From Ichthyophis bannanicus (lineage: Eukaryota; Chordata; Amphibia; Gymnophiona; Ichthyophiidae), in NCBI GenBank assembly GCA_033557465.1, contig CM066035.1:909261309-909325308 (forward strand): a stretch of DNA of 64,000 bases, given 5' to 3'. Under the pieces are notes generated by a model. The model was not told the origin of the DNA. It saw only the letters and a list, made by a program, of their open reading frames with translations, and searched no databases. Position numbers and translations under genes: made by a program. This document shows positions 21,617-32,460 of this stretch, in pieces (the first letter of the stretch is position 1; each line of letters begins with the position of its first letter).

Positions 21617-21984
21617 CAGGCCCGTACCTACCCGTGTGCGAGCGGTGCGGCTGCACAGGGCACAAAGGTTTAAGGGGTGCATTTTAGCTGTCTTCCGTTG
21701 CCTGCTGCCGCCACTTTTTCTTCTCTCAGCGGTGGCAGGCAATGGCAGGACAGCTAAAATGCGCCTCTTAAACCTTCTCGCCAGCATGCTAAGCAGATCT
21801 TTCCCTCCCTGCAAGAGCAGGGAGGGAAAGATGTGATCATGCAAGAGCAGGGAGGGAAAGATCTGCTTAGCATGCTGGCGACTTGCACATCGGGCGTGCA
21901 TCTTCTCTTCCACAGGGGTTGGGGGGGGGCGCGCACCTGATGTGCAAGTTGCACAGGGCACAATCTTCCCTCGGTACGGCCCTG
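21617..21984. mobile_element. 368-bp hAT-type MITE
   Basis: The ends CAGGCCCGTACC and GGTACGGCCCTG are flanked by perfect 8-bp duplications CTGCCAGG (21609-21616 and 21985-21992). The interior is strongly self-complementary: GAGCAGGGAGGGAAAGATCT recurs in inverted form around 21800-21865, and GCACAGGGCACAA lies near both ends. It encodes no transposase. The insertion split the LINE-2 3' UTR. Confidence 0.9.
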
Positions 21985-21992
21985 CTGCCAGG

Positions 21993-22077
21993 TACTTGTG
22001 ACCTGGATTGGCCACTGTTGGAAACAGGATACTTGGTCTAACCCAGTATGGCATTTCTAATGTTCTTATGAGTAGAT
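21993..22077 (+). repeat. LINE-2 3' UTR end
   Basis: The sequence after the hAT element continues the CR1-like 3' UTR (GGCCACTGTTGGAAACAGGA, CCCAGTATGGCATTTCTAAT) and stops where the next LINE-1 copy begins. Confidence 0.65.
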
Positions 22078-22862
22078 AACATGATCTAGACAAGCTTAAA
22101 GAATGTTTTAAAATTTGGCAGCTAAGATTTAATGCTAAAAAATGCAGGGTCATGCATTTGGGCTGCAATAATCCAAGGGAGCAGTATAGTGTAGGGGGTG
22201 AAGTACTTCTGTCCACAAAAGAAGAGCGGGACCTGGGCGTGATTGTGTCTGATGATCTTAAACTAGCTAAACAGGTAGAAAAGGCAACGGCAAAAGCTAG
22301 AAGGATGCTTGGCTGTATAGGGAGAGGAATGGCCAGCAGAAAAAAGGAGATGATAGTGTCTCTGTATAAGTCTTTGGTGCGACCTCATTTGGAGTATTGT
22401 GTGCAATTCTGGAGACCGCACCTTCAAAAGGATATTCAGAGGGTGGCTACTAAAATGGTTAGTGGTCTTCATTATAAAACAGATGAGGATAGACTTAAGG
22501 ATCTTAATATGTATACATTACAGGAAAGGCGGGATAGAGGAGATATGATAGAAATGTTTAAATATCTCCATTGCATAAATGCATAGGAGGAGAGTCTCTT
22601 TTGACATGGGATGAAGGTGAAAGGGAATAGACTCAGGAGTAATATGCGGAAATATTTCTTTACTGAAAGAGTGGTAGATGAGTGGAATAGTCTCCCAGTA
22701 GAGGTGGTAGAGATGAGGACAGTATCTGAATTCAAAAAAGCATGGGACAAACACAGAGGATCTCTAAAGGAAAAAAGTGGACTATTGTAGTAGTTGGTAT
22801 GGAAGGGCAACCTAGATAGACCATGTAGTCTTTTTGTGCCGTCATGTTTCTATGTTTCTAAT
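22078..22862 (+). mobile_element. CR1-like LINE-1, copy b (5'-truncated)
   Basis: Starts inside the RT thumb region and runs to the 3' tail ATGTTTCTATGTTTCTA. The pseudogene frame 22152-22586 reads MHLGCNNPREQYS, RDLGVIVSDDLKLAKQ, SLVRPHLEYCVQFWRPHL and ERRDRGDMIEMFKYL. Compared with copy a it lacks the ENRMESV stretch (small deletion near 22435) and loses frame after 22586, so it is defective. Confidence 0.85.
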
Positions 22863-23771
22863 CTAGTTTAAATCCTCTTCAGAAGGTTATTCAGTCTGCT
22901 GCAGAAGACACTTTGATCCTTCTTGAACAGATGGATGCCATCTCTGCTCTGCAGCCCTTGGAACATCATCCCATGGTCCAGGAAACAAAACGCTCTTGAT
23001 GACACCATCCATGCAGCTATGCATTCATCTCCAGGATGCGAGCTTCTCTGCCTCGGCCTTTATCCTCAACAGGGAGGATTGAAGAGAACACCACCTCTGC
23101 AGCTATCTGCTTCAGCCTCTGTCCCAGAGACATGAAGTTACTTTTGTGGTTTAGCTTATGCTTATTGTGCTCTATTCAGAACCGTAAAGGAAAGACAGCT
23201 TTCTCTGCAACCTTTAATCTTGTCCACAGAAGATCATTAGCAAATCAACTGAAAAATATGGTATTTGCAATTAGAAAGTTGAGGTCAGTTTTGAAAAGCA
23301 CAAATGCTATTAGTATCATGGGTTTTTTTAGAGTCCTGGCCACCAAAGAGATGCGAAGCCCCATTTTGCAAAGGAAATGTAGGTAGGAATTGAGAAATCC
23401 AAGCGGAAAATGTTCACATTTCCCTGAGTATTTTACAAAAGGCTCTGCTGAACATGGAGCCTTTCATACATACCCATAAATACATCAGCACATACACATG
23501 TGTTTGCCAGCATGTCAAGTGATGACAGCTGTTTCACAAAGAAACACATTCAGAAAAAGCAGCAACACTCAGGGCTTTACATGACCATCTCATTCCTCTT
23601 GCCTCATCTAGACTGACAAGATCTCTGACTCAGAATCTGACCGAGGACCTTTTATGAGATGACGAGGCAGCCAGTCATTTTTTTTATGCAGCTCTGCAAT
23701 TATGGGTTACATTACCCCCATATCTTTGAATAGAGACCTCATACTAAACTTAAGAGTGGCCTCAAAATATT
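22863..23771. other. No gene seen
   Basis: Apparently unique sequence. Forward frames at 22923-23135 and 23036-23386 have no recognisable domain and overlap each other in different frames, so I do not call them. Confidence 0.45.
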
Positions 23772-24140
23772 GGCCCCAATATTCAGCCCGTGGCAGTCAT
23801 TGGTTTTAAAGTGCCTAGTCATTGCAGGCAAAACTGGAACTGGATATTCAATACTGGATCCAGATATCCTCTAGAGCTGAATATCTGATATCAGTGCTGA
23901 GCAGACAGTGAGTTATTCAGACACTTTCCATATAGCCAAACTGCATGATAACTGATAGTGAAATGACCTAATTTTATGCATGAAATTATTTTGTTAACTG
24001 ACTGAAAATCACCACTAAGCATCTGAGTGCTGGGACTGCCCTCACCCCGCCCACACACCACTTGGCCACTTTCCAGCTCGAGCCACTGAACATCCCCCTT
24101 AGCAGGTCCTGCTAACTAGATAAACCCCTTTAAATATCGG
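23772..24140 (+). mobile_element. MITE2 copy
   Basis: GGCCCCAATATTCAGCCC opens it, followed by AGTGCCTAGTCATTGC and TGGATATTCAATACTGG. The right part has GCATCTGAGTGCTGGGACTG and ends AGATAAACCCCTTTAAATATC. Non-coding. Target duplications were not resolved. Confidence 0.5.
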
Positions 24141-24149
24141 GCTCATTAT

Positions 24150-25210
24150 TTTTCTTTTCTAAGGCATTTGACGACTTGCTAGATGTAGACGCCTAGGGAT
24201 CTCATTGTCCTTTCCCTTGTTATCTTTTATGTTAGGGCATTTTTTGTGGACCGCCATATGTAATCCCCATTTGTCTGTAGGTTTCTTTATGTGTTTTTAT
24301 ATGCTGATACCATGTTACTGGCTGCGAGTGAAGACGATCTGAAACATCTTCTTATCAAGAGCAAGGAACAAAGGGGCCAATATTCCGCTGTTAAAACGGC
24401 TAGCCGTCACCGCTTTTACGTAGACCCGGATATTCAATGCCATGATCATATCCTGCCACCACCTTCGAATATCTGGGTTAGCAGGTTAGCTAAAGCGGCC
24501 AAGTTAGGACAGCCTTTTTTCTGTAGCCACTTTAAGATAATTGGCCAGCACCTGAATATCTCTGCTTATCAGTTATCTTCAGCACCACCCCTGCAATGCC
24601 TTGATGCTAAGTGGTTTACATCAGGTCATCTAGCAGCATTAGAGAGGGAATATTTAGCATCATAAATCAGCTATGCGATGCTGGATATCCCACTCAGCGC
24701 AATTAACGCAGTTAGCAGGTCTACTAAACGCATTAATCACTTTGAATATACCCCCTATAGTCTTAACATAGGCCTACACCTTAACATGAAGAAGATAAAG
24801 ATCCTGCCCACTGGCAAAATCAATAATTTCATCCTTATAGGCCCAAAGAAATAGAAATAGAAGACAATCTTAACCTGCTTGGATCAATAAAGAGATGAAA
24901 TCATGAAATCTAATGACGCATTGCTCTTGATAGAATGGCTATGAAGGACCTAGATAAGATTCTCAAGTGCAGATGTATTTCTGCATACAAAGATTCCACT
25001 TGTCCAAGCCATGGTATTTTCAATAACGTCATATAGTATGGATGTGAAAGTTGGACAGTGAAGAAGAAAGACAGGAAGAAAACTGATGCCTTTGAATTAT
25101 GGTGCAGGAGAAGAATACTGTATATACATACCATGGACTGCCCAAAGAACAAATCAGTTGGTACTAGAGGAGCTCAAACCTCTAAGTTGGTCAAGGAACT
25201 GCACATCTCA
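24150..25210 (+). pseudogene. RTE/BovB-like LINE fragment, split by MITE2
   Basis: Before 24372 the frame reads FLYADTMLLAASEDDLKHLL, a YADD-box RT segment with one aspartate lost. After the MITE2 insertion (24373-24756) it resumes with LNMKKIKILPTG, MAMKDLDKILKCRCISAYK, YGCESWTVKKKDRKKTDAFE and LWCRRRILYIPWTAQRTNQL. The WTVKK...DAFELWC..R..PWTA..TN signature is characteristic of RTE/BovB-type or related endonuclease-RT proteins. Several frame breaks and stops show an old, dead copy. The 3' boundary is unclear and may extend to about 25370. Confidence 0.72.
24373..24756 (+). mobile_element. MITE2 copy inside the RTE fragment
   Basis: Begins GGGGCCAATATTCCGCTG and ends CTTTGAATATACCCCC, giving imperfect inverted ends (GGGG..AATATTC and GAATAT.CCCC). 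The interior has GACCCGGATATTCAATGCC, TGAATATCTCTGCTTATCAG and TTAACGCAGTTAGCAGG. It cleanly separates two parts of the RTE reading frame, so these are the true element limits and useful for defining the family. Confidence 0.75.
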
Positions 25211-25372
25211 GACCGCTGAGAAAAAGGAAATGCATTGCATTGATTTATCAGCAGAGATAATTACTCTTGACTCTTCAAAATGTAGCTTAATCAGGCAAAA
25301 GAAGAGAAATGAAAATGGTCATTTCCATTTCCTTCAGCATACGATGGGCATCAGAAGATATGTATGTCATAG

Positions 25373-26130
25373 AAACATAGAAACATGATGACAGAAAAAG
25401 ACCACATGGCCTATCTAGTCTGCCCTTCCCTATCAACCACTACAATAGTCCCCTTTTTTTCTTTAGAGATCATCTGTGTTTGTCTCATGCTTTTTTGAAT
25501 TCAGATACTGTCCTCATTTCTACCACCTCCACTGGGAGATTATTCCATGGATTTAACACTTGTAAAGAAATATTTCCGCATATCACTCCTGAATCTATCT
25601 CCCTTCACCCTCATCCCATGTCCCCTCGTAGCAGAACTTGCTTTCAATTGAAAGAGGCTCTCTCCCTGAACATTTATGCCACGGAAGTATTTAAACATCT
25701 CAATCATATCACCTCTATCCCGCCTTTCCTCTAAGGTGTACATATTAAGATCCTTAAGTCTGCCCTCATATGCTTTATAACGAAAACCACTAACCATTTT
25801 AGTAGCCACCCTCTGCACCAACCTGTTTATATCCTTTTGAAGGTGCAGTCTCCAGAATTAAACACATTACTCCAAATGAGGTCGCACCAAAGACTTATAC
25901 AGAGGCACTATCACCTCTTTTCTTCTGCTGGCCATTCCTCTCCCTATGCACCAAAGCATCCTTCTAGCTTTTGCCATTACCCTTTCTACCTGTTTAGCTA
26001 TTTTAAGATCAACAGACACAATCACGCCTAGGTTCTGTTCTTCTTTTGTGGAAAGAAGTACTTCACCCCCTATATCGCTCTCTTGGATTGCTGCAGCCCA
26101 AATGCATGACCTTGTATTTTTTAACATTTA
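25373..26130 (-). pseudogene. CR1-like LINE-1, copy c, 3' part
   Basis: Reverse-strand LINE with the 3' tail (ATGTTTCT units) at 25373. It encodes GGEVLLSTKEEQNLGVIVSV, MLWCIGRGMASRRKEVIVPL, QRVATKMVSGFRYKAYEGRL and FRSDMRKYFFT in more than one frame. At 26130 it stops at a TTA where copy A begins, and the LINE resumes at 30333 with the residues expected next, so 25373-35325 held one LINE of about 2.1 kb before two family 1 insertions. Confidence 0.88.
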
Positions 26131-26337
26131 GGGGTATGTTTACTAAACTGCGGTAATGCCATTCGCGTTAGGATCCGCGGTAGAGGCAGAAATACTCAAA
26201 TAGGGACATAGGTGGTACATCGTTACCGATAAAGCGCATTACTTAAATTAACAAGCATTAGAAGGCGCCGTGGCACGTTACCGAGCGTTAATCTTAAGAA
26301 GGCGCGCAGACATGTAAACACAGAAACAGAGCTGTAG

Positions 26338-26410
26338 CACAATGGTTACTACACTGAGTGATGGTACAGGGGTCATGGTTTTGATTCCCCAGTGTGCCTA
26401 ATGAATAAGG
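26338..26410 (+). other. tRNA-like module 1 of copy A
   Basis: TGTAGCACAATGGTTACTAC fits a pol III A-box and TGGTTTTGATTCCCC, 40-odd bases later, a B-box; overall length is close to a tRNA. The same module lies at 56602-56675 in E and, in altered form, 36245-36315 in C. I see no convincing paired acceptor stem or CCA context, so it is tRNA-derived rather than a tRNA gene. It may drive pol III transcription of the element. Confidence 0.6.
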
Positions 26411-26744
26411 CTGGCTGAAGCATTATGTTTAACCCTTTGCAGGCCCACTGTAAAATTTTAATCCACATTCTGCAGCCGGATTAAGTTTGCATATTTCAGG
26501 AAAATTGTACCCGTCTTATTCAATATGTACTAATAGTGAATTTCCTTCTGCTATGGTCATGTATTATATACAATTTGAGAGGAATATTTAGTCAGAATTT
26601 TGGATCCCGAGAGTTGTGGGCTTGGCCTGGAAAGGGTTAAGTATTGGGTTGTGAGGAATTTTAGTTTTACTTTAATTAGTGCTGCCAGTAAACACACCCT
26701 CACAGTGGCGTAACCTAAGGTGCCGCATAAGGCACCCTAGAAGG

Positions 26745-26872
26745 CACTCCATAGGGCACATTATAAAGTGCGCTGTCTGCCAAGGCACCCTATAATGTCC
26801 CCTATAGGACACCTTATAAGGCACCTTATAAGGCGCTTCATAGGGCGCCCTATGAGGCACCCTAAGGTGACA
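26745..26872. repeat. Palindromic GGCACCTTATAAGG minisatellite, copy A
   Basis: Degenerate 8-10 base half-units (GGCACCCTA, AGGGCACATTATAA, GGCACCTTATAAGGCGCTTC) give many overlapping self-complementary centres around TTATAA. The same array occurs in B (34425-34640), C (36400-36500), D (43060-43250) and E (56783-56965). Confidence 0.85.
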
Positions 26873-26949
26873 GTACTCTGAGGGTGTTTCTGCTGGCAGC
26901 ACTAATATACAATAAAAATAGACAATGCCTAAGACAGCTCTATCAAAGG

Positions 26950-27021
26950 ACCCCCCTGTGGGTTTTGAATCCATGACCTCTGGTTCTACAGACAGTGAAG
27001 TAACCAGTGGGCTACAGCTGC
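26950..27021 (-). other. tRNA-like module 2 of copy A (inverted)
   Basis: On the reverse strand, TGTAGCCCACTGGTTACTTC (A-box-like) and CATGGATTCAAAACCC (B-box-like) are spaced as in a tRNA. It faces module 1 across the minisatellite. Equivalents: 57052-57125 (E), 36590-36652 (C), and forward-strand 33694-33768 (B) and 42150-42226 (D), as expected because B and D are reversed. Confidence 0.6.
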
Positions 27022-29031
27022 TAACAAACATCTGACTGGCTACAGAAGGACTGCATGGCACCACACAAACATTCTGCTGTGGTTACCAGGATAGGGTCAA
27101 CCCACCCATACCCAGGATACACAGCACATGCAAATCAGCAGTCTACAGATGATCACAAGATGGGGTATGCACCCCACAGCACCTCAGCCCGGTAGGGGGT
27201 GCCGACGGTGTGTGTTAGTGGCACAGAGTAGGTACAGACCGTCACAGTGTGCGGGTCCTGTGCTCACCCTGAGGGTGAGGTGGGGTGCCCAGCACCATTT
27301 TCGCAGCACCTGGCTTTGCTGAGATAGCCTATGCTGCAGGTCCCCATCAGTGCCAATGTGTGATAGGTAGTCCTTGCAAACACCCCTAGGATATGCCTGT
27401 GTCCATCTGTATTTCACATCTAGCCCTTGTGGACTATGATGCACCCAGAAAAGTGCATACCCTGTGTGGGTGCCATGGTCACATAATTTAAGTGAAGGGG
27501 GGTGTATGGACCCACAGGCGGATTACGTACCACCACCCAACCCACACTCTGTGGCTCAGGGTGGGGGACAGGATCTCCCACCAACGGATCCCACATTCTA
27601 CCCTCCTGCAATGGTGACAGTAGAGGGGACCATCACCCCAGTCCTGCTGGGGAACAGACACCCTACAGGGCAGGCAATGCAGAGTTGTACACATCCATAA
27701 AGCAATAGCAGACAGACAGTAGGCCTGGAAATGCACAGCTGCCCCCACCACCATCTGACATTCTCCAGCAGCAAGCCTCCAGCCACTGCACCCTGCAAGG
27801 TGTTCCAGCAAGACACATACTAGCTGCAGACAGTCTGCTAGCTAGTCCATAGTCCTGGAGAAGATGCGTGTACACAGAACTGGGATGTCAGCATACACAC
27901 CAAGCAGATAAATCAGTGACTGGGCCCCAAAAGAGAACCCATAAATATCACACAAGAGAAATATTATATCGCACTGACATGCCGTGGTCCCTGCTCAGTC
28001 AGGGTGAGAGTGACCTCCCAGCAGGACATGCTATGGCCACCCTGTTCGTGCAGGTGGTGGCCGGCCACTACAATGTCCGAGCCATTGCCCCATGCTATGT
28101 ACAGATGGATCCAGGACAGGCCATCCTATCCTGGCTATTCCCACGGTACTGTGCTCCTCATTATGCACATTGGCAGGCCAATACTGGCAGCAGTGCTAGC
28201 AGTGTGGGCTGTGGAGGGTGTTTGCAGCCACACACACTGGATAGACAGACACACACTCCCCACACCTATGTCAGCATTGTGCAACTATAGAGGTGTTTGG
28301 CAGCCCTGGCCACCGCACCAGTCCTGGGCACAGTGCAGGCATGGCTATGGTACGCAATACGGTTGGGGTCACTCCTCAGGGTGGTAAACACTGTCAGACA
28401 CAAGACCTGTAGCACACTCCACAGACATCAGAAAGGTTGCTATGATGCAGCTCAATCAGCAAATTCTGCTTAACTTTGGAATTGCTATCTACCAGTAATC
28501 ATAGCAACTGTTTGATAGATGTTTACCGTATTCCCAGGTTTAGGGTGGCATTGCCAAGGTATGCAAGTGCTAGTACTGGGAGATGCACACAGGGCCCAAC
28601 ATCCTGCGCTCCAGGAGGCATTGGATAATGGAGCCTGTGGGTGCGGGTGTGTCTGCCCCTGTTGGCCGCTGCTTTAGGGCAGAGGTTCCCGACTACAGTC
28701 CTGGAGGGCCAAACACTGTTCGGGTTTTCATGCTGTCCCTCATGAATATGCATGAGATACATCTGCATACCATGGGGGCGGCGCTTAGAAATGCAGCACA
28801 GGCATCTTTATTAGAGGCAGCATGGAACCTGAATGGTGTCTGGCCCTCCAGGACTGCATTTGAGAGACTCTACTCTAGGTAATGCGCATGTTTATGGTGT
28901 TTGTGCACTGTAGGGTAAAATGTAGGTGTTTTGGGCATGTTTATGTCATCTGCAATAAAGGTTCTGTCTGTATTAGCATGTTTTAGTAGTGGGTAAAATA
29001 TGGGGACTGGGTTGGCAGGAACCACAGCGGG

Positions 29032-29098
29032 GACTTGAACCTGTGACCTTCTGCTTCGGAATACACTGGCTTTGTGTACTGCACCATCGCGTTGTCAC
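29032..29098 (-). other. tRNA-like module 3 of copy A (inverted)
   Basis: On the reverse strand, GATGGTGCAGTACACAAAGC and CACAGGTTCAAGTCC form an A-box and B-box pair at tRNA spacing. Matching modules: 3480-3545 and 3930-3995 (copy 0), 38330-38398 (C), 59212-59280 (E), and forward-strand 32066-32132 (B) and 40267-40335 (D). It follows the hAT fossil in every copy. Confidence 0.6.
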
Positions 29099-30159
29099 AG
29101 AGTCAGTCTATTCCCTGGTGATACCATGACTGTTCATCAGACAGGGCCTGTCTGTTGCAGTGCATGGCACCCACCTACACAGGGCTAGGCCACGGTCTGC
29201 TCTGGGCAGCTGCCACTGCCCCCTCCACCACCAGTATCCCTCTGCCACCATGCTGACATGCCCTTCTGCTGGTGGTGCTGGTGGAGTGCAGTCTCAGGCC
29301 ATCCAGTGTGTGGGTAGGCGGCTGCCTATGGTGTGGGTTCTGGGGTAGGGGTGCCTGCATAGGTGTCCACGCTTCCCCCTAGCACCGCCTGCCAATGTTC
29401 CATGCCCTTGGGGGTAGCTGCTGGGTACTATACCCTGTGACACTGTAGGAAACACAGTCGTGCCCATGTTGGGCCTTCAGCAGTTGCTGTCTGGCTGCTC
29501 TGCTGTTTCAGCATTCGTAAGGGCCACCTAGGCATCACCCTAGTCCGCACTGTGGCCCAGCTGCACCACAGCATGTGCCGCCTGCGGCCCTCTGTATCCC
29601 CTTTTCCGGCATCTGTCCAGTTACCCATTCCGACATGCCCACCCTGCTGTTGCGGGACATGTGCACGCCACAGGACACCTGTCCAATAACAAGGGAAAGC
29701 CCTGATCAGCGCTATTTCACTGTGGGCTCGTTCACTTTGTATGGGGAAGGAGCATAGATCCTTCCACGATTATTATCTTTTTTGCTTTCTCTGGAGGGGG
29801 GTTGATGTTTCCCATTAATATCACTATTGGACAGCTTGGTTATGGTTTTTTTCCAGTTTGTTAAGGTCATTTTCAATGTTTATGTGCACTTTTGTTCTGT
29901 GCACATGTATCACACTTATCACTTTTTGTAGGTTTCCCTGCCTATGCTGTACATTGCTGACACTGAAATTGTTTCTCTCCCCTGCAAATTTGCATTTAAC
30001 GGCAGGTTTTCAATCGCGTTAGGATTCAGCTCTTCAGATCAGCGCGTTGGTGTGACAGGAGCCTCTCCCCGCCCACACTCCGCCCATTAACCCCTTCTCT
30101 CCACCCTCTCTCCACCTTCTGCAGTGTTTTACCACGCCGCGGAACGTCTACGATCATTA

Positions 30160-30329
30160 AGTAACAACACGCGTTATGAGACGTTAACGATCGTTAACGT
30201 CTCATAACGATCGTTAACGTCTCATAACGATCGTTAACGTCTCATAACGCGCATTAATGTTACTTAACGATCGTTAACATTACATAACGTGCGTTATGTA
30301 ACGTTACCGCAGTTTAGTAAACATGCCCC
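30160..30329 (+). repeat. Right subterminal palindrome array of copy A
   Basis: A 20-base unit (AACGATCGTTAACGTCTCAT) is repeated about three times from 30187, then GCGCATTAATG and AACGATCGTTAAC variants lead to the terminus ACCGCAGTTTAGTAAACA. Each unit is a palindrome around GATC. Other right ends carry shorter or divergent versions. Confidence 0.8.
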
Positions 30330-30332
30330 TTA

Positions 30333-31132
30333 ATCTCAGCTGCCAAATTCTAGACCATTCTTCAAGCTTAGCTATATCCCTCCTCATGTTATCTACACCT
30401 TCCTGGGTGTCTACTCTATTGCAGATTTTGGTATCATCCGCAAAGAGGCAAACCTTACCCGACATTCCTTCTGCAATATCACTAACAAAGATGTTAAAAA
30501 GAATTGGACCAAGGACAGATCCCTGGGGCACACCACTGGTAACATCTTTCTCCTCATAGTGAGCTCCATGTACCTGTACTCTTTGTTGCCTCTCACTTCA
30601 CCAATTTCTAACCCAAGCAGTAACTTTAGGGTCCATCCCTAGGGTGCTCAGTTTGTTTATAAGTTGCCTGTGAGGAACAGTGTCAAAAGCTTTACTGAAA
30701 TCTAAATGCACCACATCTAGAGCTCTCCCTCAGTCCAACTCCCTGGTCACCCAGTCAAAGGAAATCAATCAGATTTGTCTGACAAGACCTGCCTCTGGTG
30801 AATCCATGCTGCCTCAGATGCGGTAATCTGTTGGACTCCAGAAACCTCACTATTTTCTCTTTCAGCAGTGCTTTCAATAATTTACTCACCACTGAGGTTA
30901 AACTAACCAGCCTGTAGTTTTCAACCATATCCTTACTTCCGCTTTTGTGTAAAAAGACCACATGTGCCTATCTCCAGTCTTCTGGCACCAATCCCGACTC
31001 CAACGAGGCATTGAAAAGGTCAGTCAGTGGAGCTGCTAGAACGTTCCCAAGTTCCCTCAGTATTCTCGGGTATATCCCATGTGGTCCCATCGCTTTGTCT
31101 AATTTATGTTTAGGTAGCTTCTCACAAACACA
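30333..31132 (-). pseudogene. CR1-like LINE-1, copy c, middle part
   Basis: Encodes, reading leftward, MVFLHKSGSKDMVENYRLVS, a degraded LLKALLKEKIVRFLESNRLP with HLRQHGFTRGRSCQTNLIDF, then PQGSVLGPILFNIFVSDIAE and CLFADDTKICNRVD. These are the central RT blocks including the FADD box. Frame breaks separate them. The ends at 30333 and 31132 coincide with insertion sites of copies A and B; TTA and ACA are duplicated there. Confidence 0.88.
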
Positions 31133-32418
31133 GGGGTATGTTTACTAAACTGCGGTAACGTAGCAGCGGCTACGTTAACGCGCGTTAAGTAATGTTAACA
31201 CGCATTAAAAACGTGCGTTAATGTTATTTAATGCGCGTTAATGTCACCGGCCGTGGTAAGTCCCGCAGAGGGTGGAGAGAAGGGATCAATGGGCGGAGAG
31301 TGGGCGGGGAGAGGCTCCTTTTACACTAACATGGGGAAATGAAGGGCTGAACATTACCGGGACTGAAAACTTGTCGTTAGATACACATTTGCAGGAGGGT
31401 GAAACCATTTTAGCGTCAGCAATGTACAACATAGGCAGGGAGCCCAAGAAACATGATAGTAGTGCTCCATTTCCAGCAACAGCATAGTGCTCAAGTATGA
31501 AAGGCCACAATGGTGATGATGCAAATGGGGCATAGGGGGCTGCAGGCGGGACATGTAGTGGGGGCATCTGGGGCACAGAGTGGACTAGGCAGTCGCCTAG
31601 GTGGCACACAGGAACATAGAAACTGGACACAAGCAAGACAGCAGCTGACAAAGGCAAAACCACAATTCACCTACATCTACCTGGTCCACCCTAGCTAACA
31701 GTTGCCAGAGCACTGACCTGACATCCCCCCAGACAACCTTCCCCAAGTGAAAGGGACATAATATTGGTAGGCGGTGATGGAGGGGGGATGTGAGGATGCC
31801 CATGTATGCCTCCCCACCCCAGACCCCGCTCCCTAGGCAACCGCCTACCCACACAGTGGATGACCTGGGACTGCACACTACCAGTACCGACAGCATATCG
31901 TCATGTCAGCATGGCAGGGGGTGGGGTGCCCATGCTGGAGGGGGCAGTGGCACCTGCCTGCAGTGGACCTAGGCCATGCCTTGTATCAATACGTGGTGTG
32001 CAGTGCAACATAAAGGTTCTGGCTGAGGAAAAATACAGGTAGCTCCAGAGACCACTGTGCATGTGTGGTGCAGTACACACAGCCAGAGTGTCCAAAAGCA
32101 GAGGGTCATAAGTCCAAGTCCCAACTATGGATCGTGCAGAGCATGACCCTATATTTTACCCTACAATGCACATACAACAGCAACATGTGCAAAGCCCAAA
32201 GCAGCGGCGAACAGGTGTACAAACACCCACTCACACAGGCTCCACAATCCAAAGCTGCATGGAGAGTCAGGCTGTTGACCCCAGCACAGAGCTGCAGTTA
32301 TCAGCAGAGCACTACTACTACCTCCTGCACAGTTTATCAATGTCGGCACGGTGATCAGGACCAGTGTGGCAGGCAGAGTTGCCAACCACCCCTATCTTTG
32401 CACAATGCTGCAATAGGA

Positions 32419-32420
<2 letters not shown>

Positions 32421-32460
<40 letters not shown>
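32421..32460. repeat. (GT)n microsatellite in copy B
   Basis: About fifteen GT units followed by ATGT variants. Copy D has only a short version at 40910-40922, so the tract expanded after the copies separated. Confidence 0.9.

Larger units (their letters stand above)
26131..30329 (+). mobile_element. Family 1 TIR element, copy A
   Basis: 4199 bp with left end GGGGTATGTTTACTAAAC and right end GTTTAGTAAACATGCCCC, flanked by TTA (26128-26130 and 30330-30332) inside a LINE. In order: tRNA-like module (26338-26410), palindromic minisatellite (26745-26872), reversed tRNA-like module (26950-27021), CACCCTGAGGGTGAGG palindrome (27267), about 1.2 kb of family-specific sequence, hAT fossil (about 28678-28885), reversed tRNA-like module (29032-29098), and a right end rich in AACGATCGTT repeats. 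A 3-bp TTA duplication and G-rich ends suit PIF/Harbinger. No transposase is visible, so it is presumably non-autonomous. Confidence 0.85.
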
